NCBI RefSeq assembly: GCF_019320115.1
Contig: NC_089587.1
Coordinates: 87,128,939-87,192,938 of the forward strand
Direction: 5' to 3'
DNA: 64,000 bases
Source: Miscanthus floridulus
Lineage: Eukaryota; Streptophyta; Magnoliopsida; Poales; Poaceae
The stretch's first letter is position 1. Every line of letters begins with the position of its first letter. Of the stretch, positions 44,544 to 56,760 are shown in pieces. A model generated the notes under the pieces. It searched no databases and had not been told where the DNA came from. It saw nothing but the letters and a program-made list of their open reading frames with translations. The position numbers and the translations under genes were made by a program.

Positions 44544-45603
44544 AAGCCAAATAGACTAAAATATTGCATTGAAATTTCCAAATAAATCTGAGTCTATTCT
44601 TTGCAACAAATTTCCAAATAAAATAGCTACATTATGTGTCTGTCATAAAACCAAATGCACCTTGAATTGTTCCGCGAGTTAATATAGAAACCTGACAATC
44701 GAATAATAAATGGTGTATAGTTTTTTTTTCATGATTCGCAACTGTTCCAATGTTATTTATTAGATTGTCCTCACTAAAATCACACCTTTAGTTAAGAACC
44801 AACTAAATATATAATAATCTTACTTAGGAGGCACTTTAGTTTCCATGTAAGAATTCATTTGAAGGCATCATTATTTGATTCATAACATTTATGTACGTAC
44901 ATTGGTATTATAGTTAAAAGATCATGTTTGGTGAGACTGAACCAGTTTGGTGATTAAGTTGTAGAACCCGATTTCTACAACTAGCTCATTTCGTTTAATT
45001 AACTTATTATCCCATCAAATCCATAGAGAAAGATATATCGAGGGGGTCTAAGTGTCACGCTAAATATATGAGACACTGGCAGCATGTATAGTAATGCTAT
45101 ACAAGGATGGATATTGTTCTTCACTTCTTTGAGAGTAAAGTGACTTAACCACATCTCTCTCAAAAACATGTTAGTGAATCATTATAGAAGTTAAAGGTGA
45201 AAAGGACCAGAGGCGTGAATCTGATCACAAATGTGAATCTTCGTGAATCTGATCACAAATGTGAATCTTCGTTCTGACTTCCATCCAAGTACGACACTGA
45301 CATAGTAAAACTTACGACAAATGCTAAGTTATTCGAGAGTAAAGTTACTCAACCACATCCCTCTCAAAAACTTAGCAGTAGTGAAATGTTGTAGAAGTTA
45401 AAAGGTGGAAAAGGTTCACAGACGACATAGATTTGATCAGAAATGTGAATCTTCTGACTGAGAGTACTTCTTCCTAAAGTTATTTGCTTAGCGGACCAGC
45501 ATTTTCTACTTCTAGATTTTTGTGTAAAAGGCCCAGACCCCGCCTGTTAATCCTTAGGAACCCAACTTGTTTAAAAGGTGTTTTTGGTGCTTGAAAGAAA
45601 GAC
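44544..45603. other. AT-rich intergenic DNA with an internal duplication
   Basis: It continues the sequence left of 10002. A roughly 200-bp segment is repeated: GAGAGTAAAGT.ACT.AACCACATC.CTCTCAAAAAC begins near 45130 and again near 45335. A 26-base phrase with CTGATCACAAATGTGAATCTTCG is doubled head-to-tail at about 45218-45270. No gene was found. Confidence 0.6.
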
Positions 45604-45716
45604 ATGGTTCTGGCTGAAAAACACTGTTCTGGCTGAATTATTGTGAGACAAAAAATACGGTTCCGACTGAAAAAAGAACACGAATAAGTCAGTTTTTGGG
45701 TAAGCCGAATGGGGCC
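45604..45716. mobile_element. Diverged MITE-like block
   Basis: The TGGTTCTGGCTGAAAAACAC and TTATTGTGAGACAAAAAATACGG interior with a GAATGGGGCC end match the 5341-5483 family by eye, but the left end is eroded. Confidence 0.45.
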
Positions 45717-47159
45717 GATATGGGTAGGCAGTGGCTACGTAACATATATGTTAAAATTTATGAGGAGCACGAGAGCAAACTAACCTTCCCAGCTAGGAGC
45801 ACTTAGCTTCTTTTGGAAACATCGCTAGAGGTTCAGAAATCTGGCTAAACCGATGAATCAGAAGAAGGGTGTGGGCGGGCAGTTGGCCACGCACGCACAC
45901 AAAATGGCGAGCTTGGATTATGGCGAACGAACAGGGGAGCATTTGGATCAAGGCCACGGCCCACGGCCCACGGCCGGCTGGCCCTACCCTACCTGGTGCT
46001 GAGTGTTCATTTTTTAGGCCAATCTCAGCTCAGGCTTGCCGCCGATGTGCCCGTCCGTGCGTGCGTCCAATTTCGACGGAGCAGGATGTTTTGGCTTGGC
46101 TGCAGACAGCAGGAGAATCCATGGTTCGGTCGTTCCGATTTTGGGCGACTGGGGCTAAGATTGCTGCCAGCCAGACAGGCGCTCATCTTGCAATGCAGCC
46201 GTCGTCTCTGACTCTGATCTGCTCTCTCGTCTCCAACTCGAACTCTCTCGTTGCTTTCTGTTGGCAGGCAGCAGGACAGACAGGACGATGCCGGCTGCTC
46301 TCAAGTCTCACCCTCATCGTCGTCATATGCCCAGCTTGGTTCCAGGCAGCGGTCCCGGAATAGTAGTACTAGGAGTGTACCTCGGGGGCCCTGCCTCACG
46401 GCCTGAGGAAAGGAAATAGGAGATGGAGTGACATAGTCACTCACGCGCTGTGCTGATTGCCCGTTAGTTTTTGGGTTCGGAAATGTTTAGGCTCTGGCGT
46501 CCGATCGCCTCCGTTGGTGGGGCACGACGCCAACCTGAACCAACCTGAACGGCCCAATATTTCACTCGCTCGTTTAATTGATAATCATTCGTTTTCTGAA
46601 AAATACTGAGAATCGTTTGCCCAATCCACTCCAAAAAAAACAAGACCAAACCATACTCTCCACTCGTCGAGTTCTCCCGGCGGCCGCGGCATGGTCCACG
46701 GCGACCCCTCCAGCGCGGCGTTCTTCGCTGCGCCCGGCCACCCGCCCGCCTTCATCCTTCCTCCCCACCACACTTAGCGCCACCGCACGGCTTCTTCCCT
46801 CTCCACCGTTTTCACTGACCGATGTGTGTGGTTTTCATTCTGCATCGCGCCGTCGCCCGCTTCCGTCCCTATCTGGCGGCAACTCGCGCTAGGAGCAGCT
46901 CGCAATCGGCCTCCCCCCCTCTCTCTCCATGGCGCCCGATCCACTGCCTCCCTCAGCGACGGTCTCCAGCAGCGATGCATACGAGATCGGGTAGGGAAGA
47001 CTCCCCCAGCAAAGGCGACTCCCCGGCAGGGATGCCTCGCCTAGCAGCGGCTACGATAACGGAGGCCAGGATGCAGATATTCGGAATCAGCCATTCCCCC
47101 ACTCTGTGTTGCGTCGTAAGGAAGAAGAAGAAGAAGGGTGAAAACCACATGTTGCAAGA
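45717..47159. other. Intergenic DNA without a supported gene
   Basis: Mixed composition, GC-rich at 45860-46110 and 46670-47050. Several open frames of 60-160 codons exist on both strands but none has a domain, a supported splice pattern or a plausible partner. It may include decayed transposon ends. Confidence 0.4.
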
Positions 47160-47520
47160 GTATGATTTAAGTGTTTCAAATATTTCAGATGTATGTTGTA
47201 AGTGTTGATGTTGTAAAAGTAGATCAGGATGTTGCACATGTTCTAATGGCCGTATATTTCAAGTGTATGTTCCAAATGTTTCATCTGTTCCAGACGTATG
47301 TTGCAAGTGTTTTATTTGAATGTTGCAAGCATATGTTTCAAGTGTTTTTAAGTGTTTCATCATGATGTTGCATATATTTGCAATGGTTTCCAAATACTTT
47401 TCAGGCGTTTTCACAAGTGTTTCAGACGCTTATTTCAAGTGTTTGATCTGTCTTCTTTTGTATGTGCACCTATTGTATCTAGATGTTTCAAGGTAGATCG
47501 GGTGTTGCACATGAAATTCA
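47160..47520. repeat. Degenerate short-period repeats (ATGTTGCAAGTGTTTCA type)
   Basis: About ten variants of GTTGCAAGTGTTT, ATGTTTCAAGTGTTT and TTCAGACG occur in 360 bases, often at 20- to 40-base spacing. Such arrays are common in grass transposon subterminal regions; the parent element was not identified. Confidence 0.5.
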
Positions 47521-47926
47521 CGTGGAAAGCGACCGACAGCGTGGACGACGTTCAGGACGGCGCGAGCTCACTGCTAGTGCGCTCGCTCACGAACCCGACC
47601 CGCTAAGCGCTCGCTTGCTCCGTCCGAGCGAACGTACGGGCACCGGCAATAAGTCCGGTTTGGTTTGGTTCCCCAAAGGCCAAAGCCAAAAGCGAGCGGA
47701 TAAGATTGGTGACTGGACACTGAATCTGAATCAATTCAATTAGCATTGCGTCCATCGTGCATGGCCGTGTGTATCGGGTCGGGGCGTCGGGCCACGGCCG
47801 GCGCGTCGAGGTCGAGCAGCAGCAGCACCCCGTTCGTTCACCGTACGTCGAGCGCACCAACGCCGGCATGCATAGTAGCTGACTCTGATGTCCGATCCGG
47901 CGCCGTACTCCCTATGCCCTATTTAT

Positions 47927-48022
47927 TTGGCTGATAAGTCATGATTAAAAGTACTGTTGACTGATGTGTTGTGAGAGAAAAACACTGTTCGTTGACTGAA
48001 AAAAATATGGCTTATAAGCCAA
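47927..48022. mobile_element. MITE-like element with TTGGCTNATAAG ends
   Basis: The left end TTGGCTGATAAGTCAT and the right end ATGGCTTATAAGCCAA are inverted repeats (14 of 16 match). The interior has GTGAGAGAAAAACACTGTTC as in the related blocks. Length is 96 bp. Confidence 0.65.
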
Positions 48023-48686
48023 ACCAAGGACGGCGGTAGCTAGCTTGGGTTTGGGTGTGTCTCGTACCAATTCGTTAGCTAACGAGGCGAATCAAGCATA
48101 AGCCTCAATTTCCTTTTCAGTCATATACTAGGATTGACTCAGACTCAGACTCAGCCAGCCAGATCCCAAAGCGGATGCATGCAGCGTCCTCTCCCAGTCA
48201 CAGGATGCACCATGTCAAGCACAGCATGGCGATGGGGTCAGCCGGTCAGCTCGCAGCCACAGCCACTCGCACCTGATCTGGGCCGGGACAACGGGCGGGA
48301 TCGCCACGCCACGTACGCATTTACTAGTAGTACATACAGGGACCGGACCACCCCCCGACAGCGATTGCGACGCGGTGGATGGAGTGGATGGAAAATGCAG
48401 CAGCAGCAGCAGCAGCAGCAGCACATGCCAATTCCGCCCGCGCAGCGCTGCCATTCGCTCGCCGCTACCATCCCGGCATCTCCCATCTCACTCTCCGACT
48501 CTCCTCTCCCCTGCCTGGGCGTTTCCGTCCTCCAGCCAGAGGCGCATGCATGCGGTGAGGAGAGGAGAGCCACTAGTAGCATCCATTCATCCGCCACCAC
48601 GAGTCCAGGACCACCAGTCACCAGACCGCAGCCGCAGCAATGCATTCAGTTCGGATTCCACGCACACCTTCTCCTGCTGTCTACAA
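48023..48686. other. Intergenic DNA with a (CAG)8 microsatellite
   Basis: CAG is repeated eight times at 48398-48421. A 279-codon plus-strand frame from 48134 runs through the region and into the LINE fragment; its composition gives no reason to call it a gene. Confidence 0.45.
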
Positions 48687-48960
48687 TTTTTTTTAAACGT
48701 AATAACAGGAGCTCTATCTTTCAATTAAGTAGGGGGAGTGCCGTCTACAAAATGGCACCGACTACCAACGTTTTTACAGTGTCATCAAGTAGGAGTACTC
48801 CTATATTAGGACTAGTTACAGCAAACATGACAGACACCCTGACACATGGATCAGCTGAGGCCCAACCTGTCCTTTATCTATCTATCGATCGGCACCGCCT
48901 CCTTCATCAGACAAACAATAACAGTACAAGAAAAATACCCACGGAAACGACTGCGCAGGC
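48687..48960 (-). mobile_element. Probable LINE 3'-end fragment
   Basis: On the minus strand the block ends ...GATAGAGCTCCTGTTATTACGTTTAAAAAAAA. That resembles the GAGCTC(T)CCTGCCGTTTCGTTTAAAA terminus seen on grass non-LTR retrotransposons. It is 5'-truncated and without coding sequence; the inner limit is approximate. Confidence 0.45.
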
Positions 48961-49114
48961 CGCAGGCAGTTAGCAAGCTACCAGCTGTCATGCTCCTGTC
49001 CAAGAGGCGTACACGAAAATACAAAGAATCCTTCCAGCTCTCCTCATGCCAAATTCATTTCGCCCAACCCAAACCCAAACCAGTCACGTCAAGCACACGG
49101 AAATCATGCGTCAT

Positions 49115-49253
49115 GGCGCCGTTCGCTGGTCTGGAACTTCCAGACCAGCCGGCTGCTTCCTCTCATATTCTACTGTTCACCAAACTGTTCAAACAGTATT
49201 TCTCTCTCACACAACCAGTCAGTTTTAGTCAAGATTCTGCCAACCGAACGGGG
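49115..49253. mobile_element. MITE-like element (same family as 5341-5483)
   Basis: GCGCCGTTCGCTGGTCTGG at the left and CAACCGAACGGGG at the right. The interior has AACAGTATTTCTCTCTCACACAACCAGTCAG. Confidence 0.6.
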
Positions 49254-50139
49254 AAGCCAAGAAACCCAGCAAGGCCCCAGCTAACCAAACACATTACAAG
49301 TACATTTTTACTAGCCGCTGTGCTTTGACGACTGCCGTGGCGTGGATCGACTTCCACTCGGACCTGCACCTGCCTCAGGACGCATCACATGATAATGAAT
49401 TGTATGTCCATCCTGCTGCACATCCGTCCGTCGAATCCTGACCTCGCCTCTTCAAAACACACACGCTGGGTCCAGGGCATCCAAAGACCTGATCCTTTTT
49501 GCTCATTGCCAAAGACAACCAAAAGCAATGCACCTGGCCACCTGGGTTTAGGGTATCCAAAGACCTGATCCTTTCTGCTCATAGCCAAAGACAACCAAAT
49601 GATTCTGAATGATATCTGCACTGATGCACATGGCCACATCACACGGGCGTATACAAGGATCCATGTTAAATTAAACAAAAACAGAACAGACAAGCAAAGC
49701 TGCACAAGCACCAGCGCCACAAAGGTCCACAACCAGATGATGATTAGTTCAAAAGGCAACTCAGCATGAAAAACGACAGAAAAAAGATAAGCTCTTTCCA
49801 CATAGCTTATTCAATTTATTTATTCTACCTCTTGAGAAACATTTACGCATCCAAAATTGTTCCATCAAAAAGTTGCTTCCTAACGCCCGAGCCAAGAGTT
49901 TTACTCCCTCACCTCACGCAACTCAGTTGACAGCGGCAGCCGATCCTTAGGTACAAGAAAGAGCCTTATCGCACCGGGCGCATGGGCGGGCTCAATGGAA
50001 TAATCGAATGTGATCTATATATACAAGGGGGGCGGGGGGCCTAGGATTTAACTACACGGGCCTTGCTTATCTGATGATGAGCTAATGAATCTGGAAAGAA
50101 CGGGGATGTGCGTACATGCGCGTGCCTTGGATGGATGGG
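49254..50139 (-). other. Downstream region and 3' UTR of the TBC gene
   Basis: It contains a direct repeat of ATCCAAAGACCTGATCCTTT and neighbouring bases (49479-49524 and 49554-49599, 75-base period). From about 49800 to 50139 it probably is the 3' UTR of the minus-strand gene, including a G-run near 50025-50040. Confidence 0.5.
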
Positions 50140-53100
50140 TTACATCTCGCAGAGCAGGTTGCTGATCTTGCGGAGCTCTGTCAGGGCAGCCATCGCAGTG
50201 ACCTGCCCTTTGCCTCCCAGGATGTTATTTGAGAAGTTCTCCATGGCGCTTGGCTGCGCGCGGTCTTGCTGGAACGCTGATTCGATCACCTGTGTACATG
50301 TTAACCAAGATAATGTTATTCTCATGTCTTAGACAACTTTCAGGATGCAGAAGACTAAATTAAACAATACTAGAGGGGACTTCAAAGCACAAGCTGCATT
50401 TACTCTAAAAAACAAAATGCTGACTGGTTACAATCCCACCTCTAAAACATAGAAATTGTAATCAGCAGTAGTATGGACTGCTATCCTATCTCTAAACATA
50501 GAAATTCTCATCAGCAATAGTGTAGACTGCTAGCAACAACAACCTGGCAAAGAAAAAAACAGCAAAGGGCAATAACAGGTGTCTGAAATACAATACCTGG
50601 ATATTTTCAAGCATGTTCTGGCCAATATTCTTCAGTGTGCCCATCACCTTCTTATCACCAGAAGCCAAATTTATGCTGCCGCGGGAGTTATCTGAACTCA
50701 CATCAGCAGGTGAAGAGGAGGGAGGAACTGCATCATGTTTATCATCTGATGCCTCAGCGCTGCCCTTCTCCACATTGCCTTCAGCTGGAGGTCTGCCAAA
50801 CCTTAAGAACCACTGTAGCTTGTTAATAAATGGCTTTCTTTCATTAGATACCGTAGTTCTCTCAGAGGGTCCAACTGGATCTACATTTGTTTCAGACTCT
50901 GTTGCTTCTGAGACAGTTTTGTCCTCACAGTTATAGCTGGACGACTCATCTGGCAAAATTTCATCTCTATCATCATCACTGGCGCATGAATTTGAAGTAA
51001 TGCTACTCTTCTCGGAATCATTATCATTGCAATTTTCATGTTCATTACCAGCACAAGCGGCATAAAACACTGGAGAATTCTCGCCACTGGAGCAAGCTTC
51101 TGTCCTTTTCGTTGAACTCTCGCCAACAGACTTCACCGGTGAATCTATAAGTGGATTGAACTTTGTCACACTTGGTGGGCTTACTGTTAAATTCTCACTA
51201 GCTGCCTTTAGCTTTAATTGTGAGGGCCTTTCAGAACTCACGAGAGGCTCCTTATGAATTGACACAATAGGGAATTCATCTTGCTGAAATTTTCCAGCAA
51301 CTTCAATAAATTGCACTACTTTATCTGAATAAGAGTTCAAAATACACCGTCTCACTGAATTCTTGGTGTCACTCTTGACGCTGACTCCCTTAACTTGAGA
51401 AGGATCAGATTCTGTCCTAGATAAACCAAGCTTCTGGCTCAAAGACTGCTTTAGTGATCTCTTATAAGAAAGACCCTTATCACTCTCTTTGGAAGCAGTT
51501 CCGTCATTGTGCAAATTTCTCCACTGCTTTTCCCAGTAACTCTCAGCTAATGGATGCAATGGAGTCCTTGGAGGAGTTGAAGTAGCAAGATTACTATAAA
51601 CCCTATCATAATCACAGCTATCCTTCTTTGATAAGAGAGGTGGGGATGATACGTTCGCATCAATAGCAATAGACTGTAGAGATTTAGCTTTCTCAATTAA
51701 CTTATGCACATCAAAATTGTTTGGAAAGTTCAATAATCTCTGAAGACACGACGTATTGATTTCAGTGGCCAGCAAAGATGATCTAAGGTGAAGAATCATA
51801 GAGACTGCCATGGCTGCGATGAATGCCCCTCTAGACGAGCACAATATCTTAAAGCTGTATTCTTCATTTTCTCCAAGTAGCATGTCATTGGAGCAAGCAA
51901 AAACTTCATCCCATACGACTAAAAGATCGTTGAGGCAGAACTCCCGTCCAAACAAGACCCGCAGCCAACGAAGAGCGAAATATTGTGGTTCTACATCCAG
52001 CTCAATGAAATGGCTATGAAGAGATGGCTCAACAATGGAAAGCAAGTGAAATAAAGATGATGAGGCTTCAATGACAGGCGCTAGACTTGAGCTAGACCCA
52101 ACCTTGGATGTAGAGAAAAACTCTGCCATGCGAACCACTCCGCTACCTCCGTCCATCAAACCATCAAACATTGAATAGGCATCATGCTCCATGAACCTTT
52201 CAGACAATACAATGCCTAGTTCACCCTCAGCTCCATATGCATCACTAAGTGAAATTATTTCTTTTGTATCCAGGTCAAGCTCATCAAGAGTGTTAACTCT
52301 GGAAGCGCTTTCAGAATCATCGCCATTGTCAGCTCCAGAATGCCATTTTGAGTCCTTTCTAGGTTTATAACTGAAAACCATATCTGTATCTGGGAAAGGC
52401 ACTCCATCAAAATCATCATTGAAGCAATCCTCATGGAGCTTCCTTACTTGAGACAATTTATCAATGTCAACTTGAAGAACATACACTAGAGGAGCTAGTA
52501 GTTCGTGCATTCCTGTTAAAGTAGTCCATAAGTCAGTACATATTTGGTAATCAAATAAAAAAATGCGGAAAGCTACTGATAATCATGTGGATAAACTAAT
52601 TAATCAAACTTCAATGCCAACAAAACTTTACATATTTAGGATCACACAGTAAAAGCAAGTGATTTTTTTCCTTATAAGATAATCTTAGAGGTTATTAATG
52701 TATCCTAAGAATTACATCTAAAAATATAATTTTAGTTTAATAAATGATAACTGCTACTAATTTAATGAAATGCAAACAAAAGGTTTCAGCCCCATGGGCA
52801 TTTCTCAGAGACTGCAAAGCTAACCAGATATGCAGCAAAGGCTTACTGTCAATGATGTATTTAAAAGAAGTTGCTTACCTTGGCGATATCCACACTCTGG
52901 GTGCTGAAGGCACCACATCAACAGTATTCTCCTCAGCATGGCCTGGCAATTAGGTGTTTGAAAGTAACTACCATCTTCTGGATATAATCGAGACAAGTCT
53001 TGGTCAACTGTCTTCTCCAACTCAGCCCCTCTGAAGAAACGGCCCCAGCTGCTATCTACACAAGGAATTTAAATAGAAATATAAGAACTTCAGAGTTTTA

Positions 53101-54413
53101 GCAGGAAGCATTGGAGCAGAGCATGCAGCATTCTTGCATTTCACCATTGCAAAGCTGCCATCATAAGAAAAATACAGTGTTGCCTGTTCATGCCATTTAG
53201 AAATAGAACAACACAAGAAATATTATCTAGTTGTAATGGAAATCTTGAGTCTAAATTCAGGAAAGCGTACTGCAATCAAAGTTATAGATCTTACTATTAA
53301 TTAGTGCCCCGCCCTTGAGCTCCAATATATTTAAGAAAATAAACTTTTACCATATTTGTTCTTGTTGGTTTTTTGGAGTCAGGGGTTCCTTTCTACTGTG
53401 TAGTTATGCTACTAAGAAGCATAAAGTCAGTATGTCAAAGTGTTAATAGGCCAGATAAACACCTTTCTACTTTTATAGAGATTTCTTACTAATTGTGGAC
53501 AATACCACTGGAGTGTGTTACCTAAAGCCTGGTTCAGGAAACCTCATTGGTTGGGAAAAAAAGAATTTATGATGACAGTGCAAAATAAACATTGTAGTTC
53601 CCACTAATATTAATTATTAAGAGTCTTGCACAAGTAAATGGGTAGCGAACAAAATATATCCACATTCAGAGGATACATCATCAAAATTTCATGTTCATCG
53701 TTTCTCGTCATAAAATCTTGTCTAGGACAAATACCTGGGTTCTGAGAGAGCGGGTCGTCAACAACATGGTTGGACGATCTGTCCTCCTCCTTCGGAAGAT
53801 GTGGGTCTACCATGAGGCGGCGCCTCAAACTAACATATCTACAAGAAACAAGAAAAACCTTCGTCAGTTGCAAGAAACATTGGTCCAATCAAAAAGATGA
53901 CAAGTTGATAACTTCAGCAAGAAGATGGAACCACCGAACCAGTCCTCCAATTATATCCATACGTAGATGACCAGTTCAGCGGCAATTTCTCTCATAGCCA
54001 CGTGAACAATAAAACAACCATTAATCAGACATGCAAATTTTCAATGAGTTATTTCTTGATACCATAATCCAATTGGAAGCATTAACTCTTAATCATTGCA
54101 TGACAATTTTTTTTCTCAACATAATCATCAGAGAACGAAAACAACACCCGACCAAACGTGAAGATGAGCAATAGCTCCGCCCGGCTAAGAACAAAGACAA
54201 GAGATTCCCGCCGACAAAAACGCACCAAACAGCACGTGGGCGACAGGCAGCAAGAACAAGAGCCAATCAGTCTCACCTCCTACGCGAATCTGCGGCGGCG
54301 CGGCGGAGCTCGTCAACGGAGGCCCCGGGCGACGCCGGCAGGATGCCGAGATCGACCCGCCACCGGACGCTGCGCAGATTCGCGAACCGCCGCCGCCTCT
54401 CCTCCTCCGCCAT
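50140..54413 (-). CDS. TBC-domain Rab GTPase-activating protein (TBC1D5-like), 827 aa, five exons
   Basis: Minus-strand exons by GT-AG borders and continuous frame: 54413-54277, 53838-53735, 53055-52879, 52512-50597, 50289-50140 (TAA). Start: ATG 54413, MAEEERRRRFANLRSVRWRV. The TBC domain spans roughly residues 14-380. It includes the Arg-finger motif TVDQDLSR (Asp100, Arg103), the Gln-finger motif GYRQG (Gln139) and FALRWLRVLFGREF in the C-terminal lobe. Both catalytic residues are present, so GAP activity towards a Rab GTPase in membrane traffic is expected. A Ser/Asp-rich, probably disordered tail follows. A short conserved C-terminal segment (ESAFQQDRAQPSAMENF, ALTELRKISNLL) ends the protein. 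An unspliced reading makes the long exon look like a 672-residue ORF beginning at an internal Met (52510); the splice to exon 3 restores the Gln finger. No defects seen. Confidence 0.93.
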
Positions 54414-54528
54414 GCGCCCCTGCCCTCCTCTTCAGCCGCAGGCGGATTTGACTGCCTCCCCAAATCAACAGCCCCGCAGGAGGGGAGAGCCAGCCAAGAG
54501 CGGAGCGCCTTTCCACGAGGCCAGACGC

Positions 54529-54536
54529 TATAAATA
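54529..54536 (-). promoter_or_regulatory. Candidate TATA box of the TBC gene
   Basis: TATTTATA on the minus strand (TATAAATA on plus) lies about 115 bases upstream of the ATG, within a short palindrome GCTATAAATAGC. Position is reasonable for a plant core promoter; because it is near-palindromic it could serve either strand. Confidence 0.45.
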
Positions 54537-54908
54537 GCGTCGTGTATCTGTATCGACCCAGAAAAGAAGGATCTTTGGTGGAATAAAGATCGGGATTTTG
54601 GAGGATTTTGGTGAAGGAGGGGAGAGGTGGAAGGAGATGATTTTTCCTGCCCTCCTGTGTGCTCGCGAGAATGGCGTGGCGCCCTGCCTCGCTGGGGGAG
54701 GAGCTGGATGATTTGGCTCCTCCTGGTAGGCAGGGAGAGGCCGAGACAGGGTGGGTGAGCAAGCAAGCAGAGGAACAGGGAGGAAGGGGAAGGCCCGGAG
54801 GGTGTCTCCTCTCTCTTATTATTATCTTGCTTGTTTTTTTTCCTTTCTATTTTTCGTTTATTTGGAGAACAAAATATAGGATCTAGAAGAAGGTTAGGGA
54901 TTTTCGTC
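54537..54908. other. Upstream region of the TBC gene
   Basis: GC-rich and purine/pyrimidine-biased to 54800, then T-rich. No coding evidence on either strand. Confidence 0.4.
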
Positions 54909-55144
54909 TTGTTTAGTTGGACCCTAAAGTCCAAAAAGTTGCTACAGTACCTGTCACATCGAATGTTTGCGGCCCGTGCATGGAGCATTAAATGTAGACG
55001 AAAATAAAAACTAATTGCACAGTTTGGTGGGAAATTGCGAGACGAACGTTTTGAGCCTAATTAGTCCATGTTTGAACACTATTTGCCAAATAAAAACGAA
55101 CGTGCTACAGTAGCCCCAAAATCCAAATTCACCCAACTAAACAA
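54909..55144. mobile_element. MITE, 236 bp, TTGTTTAGTTGG ends
   Basis: TTGTTTAGTTGG (54909-54920) and CCAACTAAACAA (55133-55144) are perfect 12-bp inverted repeats. The interior has the widespread grass MITE phrases CTACAGTA, GCATGGAGCATTAAATGTAG, GAGACGAACGTTTTGAGCC and TAATTAGTCCATG. No coding capacity. Target duplication not clear. Confidence 0.85.
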
Positions 55145-55456
55145 TGGCTTTGTTCTCTATTGGAAGGGAGAGTAGTTAGGGAGGGGGAGATGGTGATGAC
55201 TAGGATGACTGGTGAGTGATTGGCTAGGTGGCTTGGCTTATTGGCATCTCTTGTTCTTTTGTCTGTCTGCTGAGGTGGATTATTTTAGAGAAACATGTAG
55301 CATATATTTATGTATTTTCCATGACATTATTTTTCCATATTGTTATTTTATATATATACTTGTGTGTTGGTTTGTAAAGGGAACAAACATGAATGGATGG
55401 GAGGAGGAGGGGGGTTGGTATGGTGACGTGTGCCCTTGTTGTTCTGTGGTCTATAA
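55145..55456. other. Spacer without a supported gene
   Basis: T-rich intergenic sequence with no recognisable feature. Confidence 0.4.
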
Positions 55457-55560
55457 GCCCCGTTCGGTTTACCCTATATTCGACTTGTTCGACTTGTTTT
55501 TTTCAGCCAGAATAGTGTTTTTCAGCCAGTTTCAGCCCGTTTCAGACCAGCGAACGGGGC
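55457..55560. mobile_element. MITE-like element, GCCCCGTTCG ends
   Basis: GCCCCGTTCG at 55457-55466 and CGAACGGGGC at 55551-55560 are perfect inverted repeats. The interior has TTTTTCAGCCAGAATAGTG and TTTCAGCC repeats. Length is 104 bp. Confidence 0.75.
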
Positions 55561-56272
55561 CTATTTTGATGGAGGGATGTGAAACATTAAAATTTGTTTG
55601 GCCCAATGTTTTACGTAAAGTTAGTTGATGTAGGTGAAAGGATCTTTTTTTTCGTGTGACTTCTATGATTAATAGGAGGGCATACAAATATGGGTTGAAT
55701 TGGGCTCAGACAAATATGGGTTGAATTCAGGGCATCTATACATCAAATATTTGGAATTTGAAATTTATTCTGAGAATTTGATTTATTTCACCCATGATCA
55801 TTTGTACCTAAACCAACTAATGCATATTAGACTGCGATAGTTCATGCATTACTGTCACTGCAGTTGATGATGAAATGACCTAAGATTCGGCGAATCTCGC
55901 ATACTGTAGTGGCTCTCCAGAGAGTTATTCAGTATTATAATAATATCCTACAGCTTCTATGTGATCGAGAAAAAAAATATTCGCATTTTCGGAGTAATGT
56001 TGTAAATATGATGTATTTGAGACCATGGCACGTGTCGCTTTGGGCTGTCTTTAATTTCACTTGTGAATAAAAAGCTATCTAGGGTAAACGGTAATTCTTG
56101 GAATAGGACATCCGACGCTTCCGTTGATGGACCGCTAGGCCAGCCCAAATGTCCCCCATATCTGCTCATCATCATAGTCTTTTTAAAAAAAAAATCACCA
56201 AAGCGGAGCGCACGCTCCACCCACGGAGCTCGCGCTAGCCGGCCGGGGCAGAGGCAGCCCGTGCTCCCCAAT
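55561..56272. other. Spacer without a supported gene
   Basis: AT-rich, with a short duplicated phrase CAAATATGGGTTGAATT (about 55686 and 55713). No coding region was recognised. The left end of the MULE may lie here, but no terminal inverted repeat could be fixed. Confidence 0.4.
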
Positions 56273-56588
56273 TTTTTGCATTTTGGCCTTTTTTGAAGAA
56301 AATTTACGTTTAACCCCCTGGGTGACGTAAACTGATCTTTGGACCCTAGGGGTCGGCGCTGTTGCCTACGGCGCCGAGGTAACACGTCTCGGCGCCGTAG
56401 GTCTTGGCGCCGAGATGCCTGGCCGGGCAAAACCCATTTTTTGCATTTTGGCCCTTTTTTGAAGAAAATTTACGTTTAACCCCCTGGGCGACGTAAACTG
56501 ATCTTTGGACCCTTGGGGTCGCGCCGTTGCCTAAGGTGCCGAGGTAACACGTTTCGGCGTCGTAGGTCTTGGCGCCGAGATGCATCCA
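56273..56588. repeat. Two tandem 163-bp units with a CCTACGGCGCCGAG hairpin
   Basis: ATTTTTTGCATTTTGGCC begins units at 56273 and 56436. Each contains TTTAACCCCCTGGG.GACG, TGATCTTTGGACCC and a GGCGCCGAG-rich part. In unit 1, CCTACGGCGCCGAG (56365-56378) and CTCGGCGCCGTAGG (56388-56401) form a perfect 14-bp inverted repeat around a 9-base loop. Unit 2 has a decayed version. Probably a non-coding 3' part of the adjacent MULE. Confidence 0.8.
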
Positions 56589-56760
56589 AGTGGTGCTGAC
56601 GTGGTAGGTAGGTCAGCGCCACGGACCCTAGCGCCGAGGTCGGAGCCACAGATCTTAGCGCTGACCTCGAAACCATGGGTCTCAGCGCCAACCTCGGAAT
56701 CAAGATCCATGGCACCGAGCTTGGATTCAAAACCCACGCCAAGGTTTCCCTGGCTGAGGC

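Noticed and set aside
48134..48973. 279-codon plus-strand ORF
   Set aside because: Runs through a CAG microsatellite and into a LINE fragment, has biased composition and no domain.
50492..52510. 672-residue single-exon protein starting at MHELLAPL
   Set aside because: The Met is internal to exon 4; the splice at 52512 joins it to the exon encoding the TBC catalytic residues, and the downstream end is replaced by the splice at 50597 to 50289.
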